Shown here: in pieces, positions 1 through 5,573 of the stretch
Layout of the letters: each line of letters opens with the position of its first letter
How positions within the stretch are numbered: the stretch's first letter is position 1
Origin: an uncultured Collinsella sp.
GTDB taxonomy: Bacteria; Actinomycetota; Coriobacteriia; Coriobacteriales; Coriobacteriaceae
Assembly (NCBI GenBank): GCA_959602875.1
Contig: CAUGVQ010000097.1
Coordinates: 1-7,519 of the forward strand
DNA: 7,519 bases
Reading direction: 5' to 3'
The notes under the pieces: generated by a model
What the model saw: the letters and a program-made list of their open reading frames with translations, nothing else
Told to the model about the DNA's origin: nothing
Database searches by the model: none
Translations under genes and position numbers: made by a program

Positions 1-85
1 GCAGGAGGGGCTCGAGCAGGTGGAGGTCTCCGGTGTGATTCCGCTTGACCCCACGAAGCTTCCGCACAAGGGGACCCTTTCATGA
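1..85 (+). CDS. 3' end of an unidentified upstream gene (partial)
   Basis: An open frame (codons starting at base 2) enters from the left edge and ends at TGA 83-85, giving 27 residues that finish in LPHKGTLS. Its stop overlaps the ATG of the next gene in the four-base ATGA arrangement (82-85), which is typical of translationally coupled genes; that overlap is the main reason to believe the frame is real. The visible tail has no motif I recognise, so no function is offered. The gene is probably cotranscribed with the metallophosphoesterase downstream. Confidence 0.55.
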   Translation, partial: QEGLEQVEVSGVIPLDPTKLPHKGTLS

Positions 86-729
86 GGGTGCTCGCCATAG
101 CCGACGTGGAGGAGCGCTGGTTGACCGCAGTAGGTGCGCGAGAGCGCCTGCAGGGGTACGACCTCATCGTGTCGTGCGGAGACCTCGATGCGCGCTACCT
201 CGAGCATATCGTGACGATGGCAAACGTTCCTTTGCTCTACGTATGGGGAAACCACGACACGGCGTATCGCCTGCACACGCCAGAGGGCTGCCGCTCGATC
301 GAGGGGCGCATCGCCGAGTATCGCGGTCTGCGCTTCATGGGGCTCGGCGGCTCTGTGCGCTATAACGACCGCGTCTTTGGGTTCACCGAGCGCGACATGT
401 ACTGGCGGATGCTGCGGCTCTCGCTTGCCGCCAAGGCCCAGGGCGGAGTTGATGTGCTCGTGACCCATACGCCGCCGCGCGGGTACGGTGACCTCGACGA
501 CCTTCCTCATCAGGGATTTGACGCCTTCAACACCTGTCTCGAGATGCTCTCGCCGCGCTTTCTTCTCCACGGGCACATTCACCCTGAATACGGGCGTATC
601 GCGCGCGAGTATGCTCACCCCGCGGGCACGGAGATTTTGAACTGCTGCGGCCACCGCGAGCTCGAATTAAGCGCGCCCGCAGAGCCTCGATCCGCCCGCC
701 GCGGCTACCTTGGTGTGGACCGCATTTGA
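82..729 (+). CDS. calcineurin-like metallophosphoesterase, 215 aa
   Basis: Predicted cytoplasmic di-metal phosphoesterase; the substrate cannot be told from sequence. The motifs of the fold appear in order: an Asp at residue 8 (ADVEE), the GD pair at 33-34 (SCGDLD), GNHD at 56-59, a His in a THT context at 129, and GHIH at 164-167. The first motif is normally DxH; here it reads D8-V-E10, so one usual metal-binding His is replaced by Glu. A GLGGSVRYN segment (87-95) is, from memory, shared with a group of clostridial metallophosphoesterases that also have Glu at this place, so the change is probably a subfamily trait rather than damage. There is no signal peptide or membrane segment. The ATG at 82 is supported by AAGGGGA at 68-74, seven bases upstream, and by the ATGA overlap with the preceding gene. 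The family is clear, the biological role unknown. Confidence 0.88.
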   Translation: MRVLAIADVEERWLTAVGARERLQGYDLIVSCGDLDARYLEHIVTMANVPLLYVWGNHDTAYRLHTPEGCRSIEGRIAEYRGLRFMGLGGSVRYNDRVFGFTERDMYWRMLRLSLAAKAQGGVDVLVTHTPPRGYGDLDDLPHQGFDAFNTCLEMLSPRFLLHGHIHPEYGRIAREYAHPAGTEILNCCGHRELELSAPAEPRSARRGYLGVDRI

Positions 730-746
730 GGACCGCAGCCTTGGCG

Positions 747-774
747 TATACAAGCAGGAGCTTTCTGCTATCAT
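747..774 (+). promoter_or_regulatory. probable promoter of tRNA-Leu (and possibly tig)
   Basis: TATACA (747-752, four of six matches to TTGACA) and TATCAT (769-774, five of six to TATAAT) are separated by 16 bases, and a TGC triplet directly before the -10 gives an extended -10 element. The predicted start, near 780-782, is about 15 bases before the mature tRNA. This is a sequence match only. Confidence 0.45.
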
Positions 775-796
775 GCTTAGTCTGTGCGTCGCGTAT

Positions 797-880
<84 letters not shown>

Positions 881-892
881 TGACGCACGGCC

Positions 893-961
893 GCGCCGGG
901 GGATACCCTGCGCGCCGGCAACCGTCATACAGGGGTACCCAGCGCCCAAAGATCGGCTGGG
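893..961 (+). promoter_or_regulatory. structured spacer between tRNA-Leu and tig (two hairpins)
   Basis: Two hairpins can be drawn in the 100-base spacer. The first is GCGC (893-896) with GCGC (910-913), extended after one mismatch by GGG/CCC around a GGATA loop. The second is CCCAGC (938-943) with GCTGGG (956-961), which competes with an alternative GCCCA/TGGGC pairing and ends ten bases before the tig Shine-Dalgarno. Neither is followed by a run of T, so they do not look like intrinsic terminators. They may be processing or stability elements in a tRNA-tig transcript. I saw no convincing separate tig promoter here. Confidence 0.35.
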
Positions 962-980
962 CCACGCAAGAGGAGGAACG

Positions 981-2279
981 TTGAACATCACGCAATCCGA
1001 GGTGCAGGACGGTAAGCTTACCGCTACGGTGACCATCCCCGCCGCCGACGTTGACGCCGCCATCAAGAAGGCGTACAAGGACGCCGCGCACAAGTACCGC
1101 TTCCCGGGCTTCCGCCCCGGTCATGCGCCCCGCGCCGTCGTCGACAACATGCTCGGCAAGGGCTTTGGTCTCGCCGACGCCACCAACCGCATCATCAACG
1201 ACGCCGAGCCCGCCATCATCAACGAGCTCGACATCGTGCCGGTGAAGGAGCACGGTGACATCGACGAGGAGAGCCTCGAGATGGTCAAGGACCACGAGGA
1301 CTACACCTACGCCATCACCTTCGCGCTGCGTCCCACGCCCTCGCTCAGCTCCTACGACGCCGTCGAGATCGAGATGCCTCCCGCGGAGGTCACCGAGTCC
1401 GAGATCGACGCCCAGATCGAGATGCTTCTCGGCTATCACGCCACCTTTGAGGACGTCGAGGACCGCGGCATCGAGGACACCGACTTTGTGACCGCCAAGG
1501 TCGAGAACATCAAGAACGCCGAGGCGCTCGCTGGCGACTCCCGCATGATCGCCATGGGTTCCGGCAACCTGCCCAACGCCTTCGACGAGGGCCTCATGGG
1601 CATGAAGGTCGGCGAGACCAAGGAGATCAGCTGGACGCCCGAGACCGAGGGCGCCGAGGAGGCCGCCGTCAACGTCACCGTGAACGGCATCAAGGCCCGT
1701 AAGCTCCCCGAGCTCACCGACGAGTTCGCCAAGACCGGCTTTGGCTTTGACGACATCGCTACCATGCGCGACGCCGTCAAGGAGGAGATCGCTGCCGACA
1801 AGGAGTCCCGTCTCCCGCAGCTCAAGGAGAACCGCTGCGTCGCCAAGCTCGCCGAGCGCCTCGAGCTCGACGAGATGGACAAGGACTACGAGCAGTCCGT
1901 CTTCCAGGAGCTCGGCCAGAACTTCCTCCAGAGCCTCGCCGCCCGCGGCATGTCGCTCGACGCTTGGCTCCAGGCCAACGGCATGACCGGTGACCAGTTC
2001 ATCGCCGACCTCCATCACCAGGCTGACGACGTTGCCCGCGAGTCCCTCGCGCTCGACGCGCTCGCCCGCGAGCTCAAGGTCGAGGTTACCGACGAGGACG
2101 TTGACAACGAGTTCAAGACCGCCGGTGTCGAGGATCCCGAGGCCACGAAGGAGCGCTTCCTTGCCGAGGGCCGCATGCCCGCCGTTCGCGACTCCATCCG
2201 CCGCTCCAAGGCCGTGAACTGGCTCGTCGAGAACGCCAAGGTCACCGAGGTGGACGAGACCGCCAAGGACGCCGAGTAG
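981..2279 (+). CDS. tig: trigger factor, ribosome-associated chaperone and peptidyl-prolyl isomerase, 432 aa
   Basis: Trigger factor binds the ribosome near the exit tunnel and shields and folds nascent chains in the cytoplasm. The N-terminal ribosome-binding domain (about 1-115) carries GFRPGHAPR at 43-51, the family signature loop (GFRxGxxPR). The FKBP-type isomerase domain runs from about 160 to 242 (SGNLPNAFDEGLMGMKVGE falls at 194-212). The C-terminal chaperone arm fills about 245-432 and is rich in charged helices. The length of 432 aa matches E. coli Tig. The start is TTG at 981, chosen because a strong AGGAGG lies at 971-976, only four bases upstream, and because the protein then begins MNITQSEVQDGKL, as expected for the family. 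It is followed by a 135-base gap containing the clpP promoter, so it is linked to clpPX by position but not necessarily by transcript. Confidence 0.97.
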   Translation: MNITQSEVQDGKLTATVTIPAADVDAAIKKAYKDAAHKYRFPGFRPGHAPRAVVDNMLGKGFGLADATNRIINDAEPAIINELDIVPVKEHGDIDEESLEMVKDHEDYTYAITFALRPTPSLSSYDAVEIEMPPAEVTESEIDAQIEMLLGYHATFEDVEDRGIEDTDFVTAKVENIKNAEALAGDSRMIAMGSGNLPNAFDEGLMGMKVGETKEISWTPETEGAEEAAVNVTVNGIKARKLPELTDEFAKTGFGFDDIATMRDAVKEEIAADKESRLPQLKENRCVAKLAERLELDEMDKDYEQSVFQELGQNFLQSLAARGMSLDAWLQANGMTGDQFIADLHHQADDVARESLALDALARELKVEVTDEDVDNEFKTAGVEDPEATKERFLAEGRMPAVRDSIRRSKAVNWLVENAKVTEVDETAKDAE

Positions 2280-2294
2280 CGCACACTCTGCGCC

Positions 2295-2324
2295 GTGAAA
2301 CCCGCCCGCGCGGTGGGGTATCAT
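2295..2324 (+). promoter_or_regulatory. probable clpPX promoter
   Basis: GTGAAA (2295-2300) and TATCAT (2319-2324) are spaced by 18 bases; the predicted start is near 2331, leaving a leader of about 85 bases. A CCCGCC/GGTGGG inverted repeat (2301-2306 and 2312-2317, with one G-U pair) fills the spacer. It could be an operator, or the remains of a tig terminator, although no T-run follows. No CIRCE or CtsR-type repeat was seen. Confidence 0.45.
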
Positions 2325-2341
2325 AGCTCGTGACCGTTTTG

Positions 2342-2380
2342 ACACGGTGCCGGGTCCGCTGGCGGGCTCTGGCACCGTGT
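2342..2380 (+). promoter_or_regulatory. strong hairpin in the clpP 5' leader
   Basis: ACACGGTGCC (2342-2351) is perfectly complementary to GGCACCGTGT (2371-2380), giving a 10-bp stem with a 19-base loop that can pair further (about CC with GG plus wobbles). It lies between the predicted promoter and the ribosome binding site of clpP and has no following T-run, so it is more likely a leader or stability element than a terminator. A smaller TTCGC-N6-GCGAA repeat (2380-2395) directly follows and shares base 2380. Confidence 0.5.
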
Positions 2381-2414
2381 TCGCATTGACGCGAAGCGAA
2401 AGAAGGAAATACGC

Positions 2415-3038
2415 ATGATCTCGCATATCAACAACGCGCTCGTGCCCTATGTGATCGAGCAGACCCCGCGGGGTGAGCGCAGCTACGATATCTACTCGCG
2501 CCTGCTGAACGACCGCATCGTCTTTTTGGGTGAGGAGATCAACTCGGTCACGGCGAACCTCGTGATCGCGCAGCTTCTGCATCTGGAGAGTCAGGATGCC
2601 GAGAAGGACATCTCGCTCTACATCAACTCGCCGGGCGGAGAGGTCTACTCCGGCCTCGCGATTCTCGACACCATGAACTTCATCAAGCCCGACGTGTCGA
2701 CCATCTGCGTGGGCATGGCCGCCTCCATGGCTGCGGTGCTTCTTGCCAACGGCGCGCGCGGCAAGCGCTTCTGCCTGCCCAACTCGATGGTGATGATTCA
2801 CCAGCCGAGTGGCGGCGCCCAGGGTCAGCAGACCGAGATCGAGATCGTGGCGCAGGAGATCAAGGAGACGAGGCGCAACCTCAACCAGATTCTCGCCGAC
2901 GCCACGGGCCAGCCCATCGAGAAGGTTTCTCAGGACACCGAGCGTGACCACTACATGCGCGCCCAGGCCGCTCTTGAGTACGGTCTGGTGGACCGCATCA
3001 TCTCCTCCCGTACCGACGCAGCGAAAGGCGACGCATAA
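2415..3038 (+). CDS. clpP: ATP-dependent Clp protease, proteolytic subunit ClpP, 207 aa
   Basis: Serine peptidase that forms a two-ring, 14-subunit barrel and degrades proteins fed in by ClpX or another Clp ATPase. The catalytic triad is complete: Ser104 in GMAASMA, His129 in MIHQP, and Asp178 in DTERD. The spacing (25 and 49 residues) equals that of E. coli ClpP. The oligomerisation and substrate-binding landmarks are also present: YINSPGG (69-75) and the C-terminal EYGLVD. The N-terminus reads VPYVIEQTPRGERSYDIYSRLL, so a short propeptide of about ten residues probably precedes the mature protein. The ATG at 2415 is preceded by GAAGGAA (2402-2408). The stop TAA overlaps the clpX ATG by one base, so the two are translationally coupled. 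Only one clpP is present here, unlike the clpP1-clpP2 tandem of many actinobacteria. Confidence 0.98.
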   Translation: MISHINNALVPYVIEQTPRGERSYDIYSRLLNDRIVFLGEEINSVTANLVIAQLLHLESQDAEKDISLYINSPGGEVYSGLAILDTMNFIKPDVSTICVGMAASMAAVLLANGARGKRFCLPNSMVMIHQPSGGAQGQQTEIEIVAQEIKETRRNLNQILADATGQPIEKVSQDTERDHYMRAQAALEYGLVDRIISSRTDAAKGDA

Positions 3039-4468
3039 TGCCGCGTGACACGCATGACAACATCGGCTACGACGGTACGACCGCCGAGCCCATCCGCTGC
3101 TCTTTTTGCGGCAAGACCCAAGATCAGGTCCGCAAGCTCGTGCGCGGCCCACATAACATCTTTATCTGCGACGAGTGCGTCTCTGAGTGCTCCGCCATTC
3201 TGGAGGAATCCATCGCGCGTGACATCATGTCGCAGGGCGGCTACAACGGCCTTGGCGACCTCGGCTTCATGACGCCTGAGGTTGAGCCCGAGGAGGTGGA
3301 GTCCGAGCCGGAGGCCTCCAAGCAGGTCATCCGTCGCGTTCCCACGCCGCACGAGATCTACGACGAGCTTTCTCAGTACGTGATGGGGCAGGAGGACGCC
3401 AAGCGCGCCATGTCCGTCGCCGTCTACAACCACTATCGCCGCGTCATCGAGGGCGGCGCTGCTGAGGCGGCGCTCGACGAGAGCTCCGGGCGTCCCAAAG
3501 CGCCTATCGGCAAGCACGCCGCCGGCGTCGACGACCTTGCAGATGTGGAGCTCGCCAAGTCGAACATCCTGCTTCTAGGCCCCACGGGCACCGGTAAGAC
3601 ACTTCTGGCCCAGACGCTCGCGCGCATTCTCGAGGTTCCGTTTGCCATCGCCGATGCCACCGCGCTCACCGAGGCAGGCTACGTGGGCGAGGACGTGGAG
3701 AACATCCTGCTCAAGCTCATCACCGCCGCGGACGGTGACATCGAGCGCGCTCAGGTGGGCATCATCTACATCGACGAGATCGACAAGGTGGCACGCAAGG
3801 CGGAGAACCTCTCCATCACGCGCGACGTCTCCGGCGAGGGCGTGCAGCAGGCGCTCCTCAAGATTCTCGAGGGTACCGTTGCGAGCGTTCCGCCCCAGGG
3901 CGGCCGCAAGCATCCCCAGCAGGAGCTTCTGCAGATCGATACGACCAATATCCTCTTCATCTGCGGCGGCGCCTTTGTGGGGCTCGACAAGATCATCGCC
4001 GACCGCGTGGGCAACAAGGGCATCGGCTTCAACTCAGAGATCGCCGGCCCCACCTCCACCGACGAGAACGATCTGCTCCGTCAGGTGCTCCCGCAGGACC
4101 TCAACGCCTTTGGCATGATTCCCGAGTTCATCGGACGCACGCCGGTGATCACGCAGACCTGCGCTCTGGACGAGGACGACCTCGTGTCCATCCTCACCGA
4201 GCCGCGCAACGCCATCGTCAAGCAGTACCGTCGCATGTTCCAGCTCGAGGGCGTTGACCTCGCGTTTGACGACGAGGCGCTTCACGAGATCGCCAAGCTC
4301 GCGCTCGCCCGCAAAACCGGTGCGCGCGGCCTGCGCTCCATCTGCGAGCAGTTGCTGCAGAAGACCATGTTCGACTTGCCGTCCGAGAAAGACGTCGAGC
4401 GCGTGGTCGTGACGGCTGCCGCGGTCCGCGGCGAGGAGGAGCCCCAGCGCATCCATCGCGCGGCGTAG
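3038..4468 (+). CDS. clpX: ClpX, ATP-dependent unfoldase of the Clp protease, 476 aa
   Basis: AAA+ hexameric ATPase that recognises, unfolds and threads substrates into ClpP. The N-terminal zinc-binding domain has C21-x2-C24 and C44-x2-C47 (CSFCGK and CDEC). Walker A is GPTGTGKT at 181-188, pore loop 1 GYVGED at 214-219, Walker B IIYIDEID at 242-249, the RKH pore motif at 290-292, the IGF loop that docks on ClpP at 329-331, the arginine-finger box PEFIGR at 362-367, and sensor 2 GARGLRS at 428-434. The length exceeds the 424 aa of E. coli ClpX in two places: an acidic linker after the zinc domain (about 80-96, rich in Glu) and about 25 extra residues between NHYRR (131-135) and ELAKSN (from 171). 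Translation starts at the ATG inside TAATG, with AAAGG at 3024-3028 upstream. It is coexpressed with clpP. Confidence 0.98.
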   Translation: MPRDTHDNIGYDGTTAEPIRCSFCGKTQDQVRKLVRGPHNIFICDECVSECSAILEESIARDIMSQGGYNGLGDLGFMTPEVEPEEVESEPEASKQVIRRVPTPHEIYDELSQYVMGQEDAKRAMSVAVYNHYRRVIEGGAAEAALDESSGRPKAPIGKHAAGVDDLADVELAKSNILLLGPTGTGKTLLAQTLARILEVPFAIADATALTEAGYVGEDVENILLKLITAADGDIERAQVGIIYIDEIDKVARKAENLSITRDVSGEGVQQALLKILEGTVASVPPQGGRKHPQQELLQIDTTNILFICGGAFVGLDKIIADRVGNKGIGFNSEIAGPTSTDENDLLRQVLPQDLNAFGMIPEFIGRTPVITQTCALDEDDLVSILTEPRNAIVKQYRRMFQLEGVDLAFDDEALHEIAKLALARKTGARGLRSICEQLLQKTMFDLPSEKDVERVVVTAAAVRGEEEPQRIHRAA

Positions 4469-4492
4469 GCACCTCCGGTTCTCGATACGGTT

Positions 4493-4575
4493 GGGCCCCC
4501 GGATTCTCTCACCCGCGAACGTCCTCGCCGCTGCGCGGCTGCGGAATGTTCGCTGATGAGAGAATCCGGGGGCCC
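4493..4575. repeat. perfect 19-bp inverted repeat forming an 83-nt hairpin
   Basis: The left arm (4493-4511, beginning GGGCCCCCGGATT) and the right arm (4557-4575, ending AATCCGGGGGCCC) are exact reverse complements over 19 bases. Within the 45-base interior, GCGAAC (4515-4520) pairs with GTTCGC (4548-4553), and GCCGC (4527-4531) pairs with GCGGC (4535-4539) around a TGC loop, so nearly the whole element can fold into one long hairpin. It begins 24 bases after the clpX stop. No T-run follows on the plus strand, so it is not a standard intrinsic terminator; transcript 3'-end protection or a dispersed palindromic element are alternatives. Confidence 0.85.
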
Positions 4576-4700
4576 TCGCTATATGAATTGAGGGTGGGCA
4601 TGTCCGCAATCGCTCTATTTCCTCTGTGGCGGTTTGCTCTTCCCGGCTCTCACGGCAAGTGTCGCGACGCGTTTTTTCGACTATTCAACAATCTTGACAA

Positions 4701-4746
4701 GGGGCTGAGAGTATCCCGCATCCTGCAGATAATATTTCCGCAGGAA
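4701..4746 (+). promoter_or_regulatory. THI-box-like (TPP riboswitch) core, apparently lacking the P3 arm
   Basis: Read in order: GGGG (4701-4704), CTGAGA (4705-4710), CCC (4715-4717), CCTGC (4722-4726), GATAAT (4728-4733), then after five bases CGCAGGAA (4739-4746). Conserved blocks of the TPP aptamer, as I recall them from E. coli thiM, are GGGG, CUGAGA, CCC, CCUGA, GAUAAU and, after five bases, CGUAGGGAA. The order and the last spacing agree. GGG/CCC would be P2 and CCTGC/GCAGG would be P4. Against a working aptamer: the variable P3 arm between GGGG and CUGAGA is absent, the P5 hairpin is weak, one G is missing from AGGGAA, the enclosing P1 is not obvious, and no thiamine gene follows. CTGAGA-N17-GATAAT can also be read as a promoter, with a start near 4740. 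Confidence 0.3.
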
Positions 4747-4783
4747 CAGGGCTGAGCGCCAAGTTGTGTACTCGACACTTGGA

Positions 4784-4811
4784 TGCGAGATTGTTGAATT
4801 CTTGCATTTTT
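4784..4811 (+). terminator. Rho-independent-type terminator, plus strand
   Basis: TGCGAGA (4784-4790) pairs with TCTTGCA (4800-4806) through seven base pairs including one G-U, around a nine-base loop, and is followed at once by TTTTT (4807-4811). The stem is modest in GC but the arrangement is canonical. It would end either a clpX read-through transcript or the candidate RNA just upstream. Part of the left stem and the loop also belong to the 12-base segment 4788-4799 that can pair with 4683-4694. Confidence 0.55.
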
Positions 4812-4818
4812 GAAAATT

Positions 4819-4860
4819 GCCCCCCTGTTCAGGTTGCGTGCGCATTCTGAACAGGGGGGC
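4819..4860 (-). terminator. GC-rich 14-bp hairpin, probable terminator of the VOC gene
   Basis: GCCCCCCTGTTCAG (4819-4832) and CTGAACAGGGGGGC (4847-4860) are perfect reverse complements with a 14-base loop. Read on the minus strand, the hairpin starts 43 bases after the VOC stop codon and is followed by AATTTTC, a short T-rich tail. Read on the plus strand, the stem can extend outward to 4814-4865 through two G-U pairs and three A-U pairs, ending in GGTTT, so it may also stop plus-strand transcripts. A bidirectional role between convergent genes is likely. Confidence 0.6.
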
Positions 4861-4902
4861 GGTTTAGGTTCGTAAGTCGCCTGAGTATAAGCTCGGGTTT
4901 TG

Positions 4903-5376
4903 CTACATAATGTGGCCCACCAGCTGGTAACTCTTGTCGGTGAACTGCATGATTTCGAACTTGTTGCCGTCCGGGTCATGTGCCCACATCTGGTAGGTTT
5001 CGCTCGGGCCCTTCGAGATCTCGGTGTCAAAGGTGAGACCGCGACCCTCGAGTTCCTTGCGCGCTTCGTAGATATCGTCGACGGTGAGCGCGAAGTGGGA
5101 GTAGTCGACGTGCTCATTCCACTCGGTGTGCGGCTTCTGGCCCTCCACCGCGGGGAAGAGTTCGATGAACTGCTGCGGCGCAAGCTCGATATAGACGATG
5201 AGAATCTGCTCGGGATTGGTCTCCGCGACCTCCGAATAGTAGCCGCGATTGAGGTCGAGGTATGCCTTGGCGCGCGTGACGATCTTGAGCTCGCCGCCGA
5301 GCACCTCGGTGTAGAAACGCATCATTTCCTCGAGTTGATTTGTATAGAACGATACGTGCATGATGCTGTTGAACAT
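4903..5376 (-). CDS. VOC superfamily (glyoxalase I-like) protein, 157 aa
   Basis: Small cytoplasmic metalloenzyme fold made of two beta-alpha-beta-beta-beta modules; members include lactoylglutathione lyase, epimerases and dioxygenases. The two modules open at MHVSFYTNQLEEMMRFYTEVLGG (6-28) and at DYSHFALTVDDIYEARKEL (91-109). Likely metal ligands are His7, Glu72, His94 and Glu141, matching the His/Glu/His/Glu pattern of glyoxalase I, and DPDGNKFEIMQF (134-145) is the usual final motif. This suggests a lyase or isomerase but does not fix the substrate. The start at 5376 (ATG) is chosen over an in-frame upstream start at 5523 because GAGAGGGG lies six bases before it and the 49 extra residues are Arg-rich, low-quality sequence without homology to the fold. 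The gene converges on clpX and diverges from valS. Confidence 0.88.
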   Translation of the reverse strand: MFNSIMHVSFYTNQLEEMMRFYTEVLGGELKIVTRAKAYLDLNRGYYSEVAETNPEQILIVYIELAPQQFIELFPAVEGQKPHTEWNEHVDYSHFALTVDDIYEARKELEGRGLTFDTEISKGPSETYQMWAHDPDGNKFEIMQFTDKSYQLVGHIM

Positions 5377-5573
5377 AACGGGCCCCTCTCTGTATTGGTT
5401 GATTGTTGTGTACCCAAAAGTTGCTGCAGGGGGTTTGCGCGTCATGCGCCTTTTGTAGCGAGGCATCTGCGGCCACAGACAACGTAAACAGCGTGAGCGA
5501 GCGGGGTGCGCGCCGGGCAGCACGTGCCGCCTGTGCTATCCTTTGCAGTTACGCAACGCGAAAGGATTAGCTC
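5377..5573. promoter_or_regulatory. divergent intergenic region between VOC gene and valS
   Basis: For valS, TATCCT (5537-5542) preceded by TGC forms an extended -10 element; the region 17 bases upstream (CGGGCA) is a poor -35. The predicted start near 5549 gives a leader of only about 25 bases, too short for a T-box. GCACGTGC (5520-5527), an 8-bp palindrome, lies just upstream of the -10 and could be an operator. CAAAAG (5415-5420) and CTTTTG (5450-5455) form an inverted repeat with GCGC/GCGC inside. No confident promoter was found for the minus-strand gene. Confidence 0.4.

Larger units (their letters stand above)
4656..4811 (+). ncRNA. candidate structured RNA with interleaved pairings and terminal hairpin
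   Basis: Two complementary pairs are interleaved: CAAGTGTCG (4656-4664) with CGACACTTG (4773-4781), and ATTCAACAATCT (4683-4694) with AGATTGTTGAAT (4788-4799). The order A-B-A'-B' is that of a pseudoknot or of two mutually exclusive folds. The second pair encloses the THI-like core (4701-4746), and its right half lies inside the terminator hairpin (4784-4806), so forming the long pair would prevent termination. Local hairpin CCAAGT/ACTTGG (4759-4764 and 4777-4782) competes with the first pair. GGGCTGAG occurs twice (4702-4709 and 4749-4756). An alternative view is a small MITE-like element of 117 bases with 12-bp terminal inverted repeats (4683-4799), although no target duplication is visible. 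The 5' end of any RNA is unknown. Confidence 0.42.
4469..4902. other. 434-base gene-free region between convergent clpX and VOC genes
   Basis: No credible protein gene is present. A possible 51-codon plus-strand frame (ATG 4600 to TGA 4753-4755) overlaps the inverted repeats and has no recognisable features. What it holds is structure: the 83-nt hairpin at 4493-4575, a T6 run at 4672-4677 without a convincing stem, the interleaved complementary segments and riboswitch-like core at 4656-4799, a terminator at 4784-4811, and a GC-rich hairpin at 4819-4860. The part from about 4580 to 4815 is visibly richer in A and T than the flanking genes, which suggests a different history or an RNA rather than protein constraint. 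Confidence 0.8.

Noticed and set aside
4672..4677. T6 run as a clpX terminator
   Set aside because: Only a 3-bp CGC/GCG stem sits directly before it. It may add to weak termination, but I could not draw a convincing hairpin.
4694..4717. Perfect TTGACA (4694-4699) as a -35 box
   Set aside because: No -10 element lies 16-18 bases downstream; the nearest, TATCCC, is only 12 bases away. TTGACA is part of the palindrome CTTGACAAG.
4546..4755. Small plus-strand frame (69 codons, or 51 from ATG 4600)
   Set aside because: No recognisable motif; it runs from the right arm of the long hairpin through the interleaved repeats. The GAGGGTGGGC before ATG 4600 is a passable ribosome site but not enough on its own.
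5377..5523. 49-residue N-terminal extension of the VOC protein from ATG 5523
   Set aside because: The extension is Arg-rich and unlike the fold. The internal ATG at 5376 has a strong, well-spaced Shine-Dalgarno and begins exactly at the first beta strand.
5549..5573. T-box leader for valS
   Set aside because: The predicted leader is about 25 bases and lacks the T-box sequence and specifier stem.
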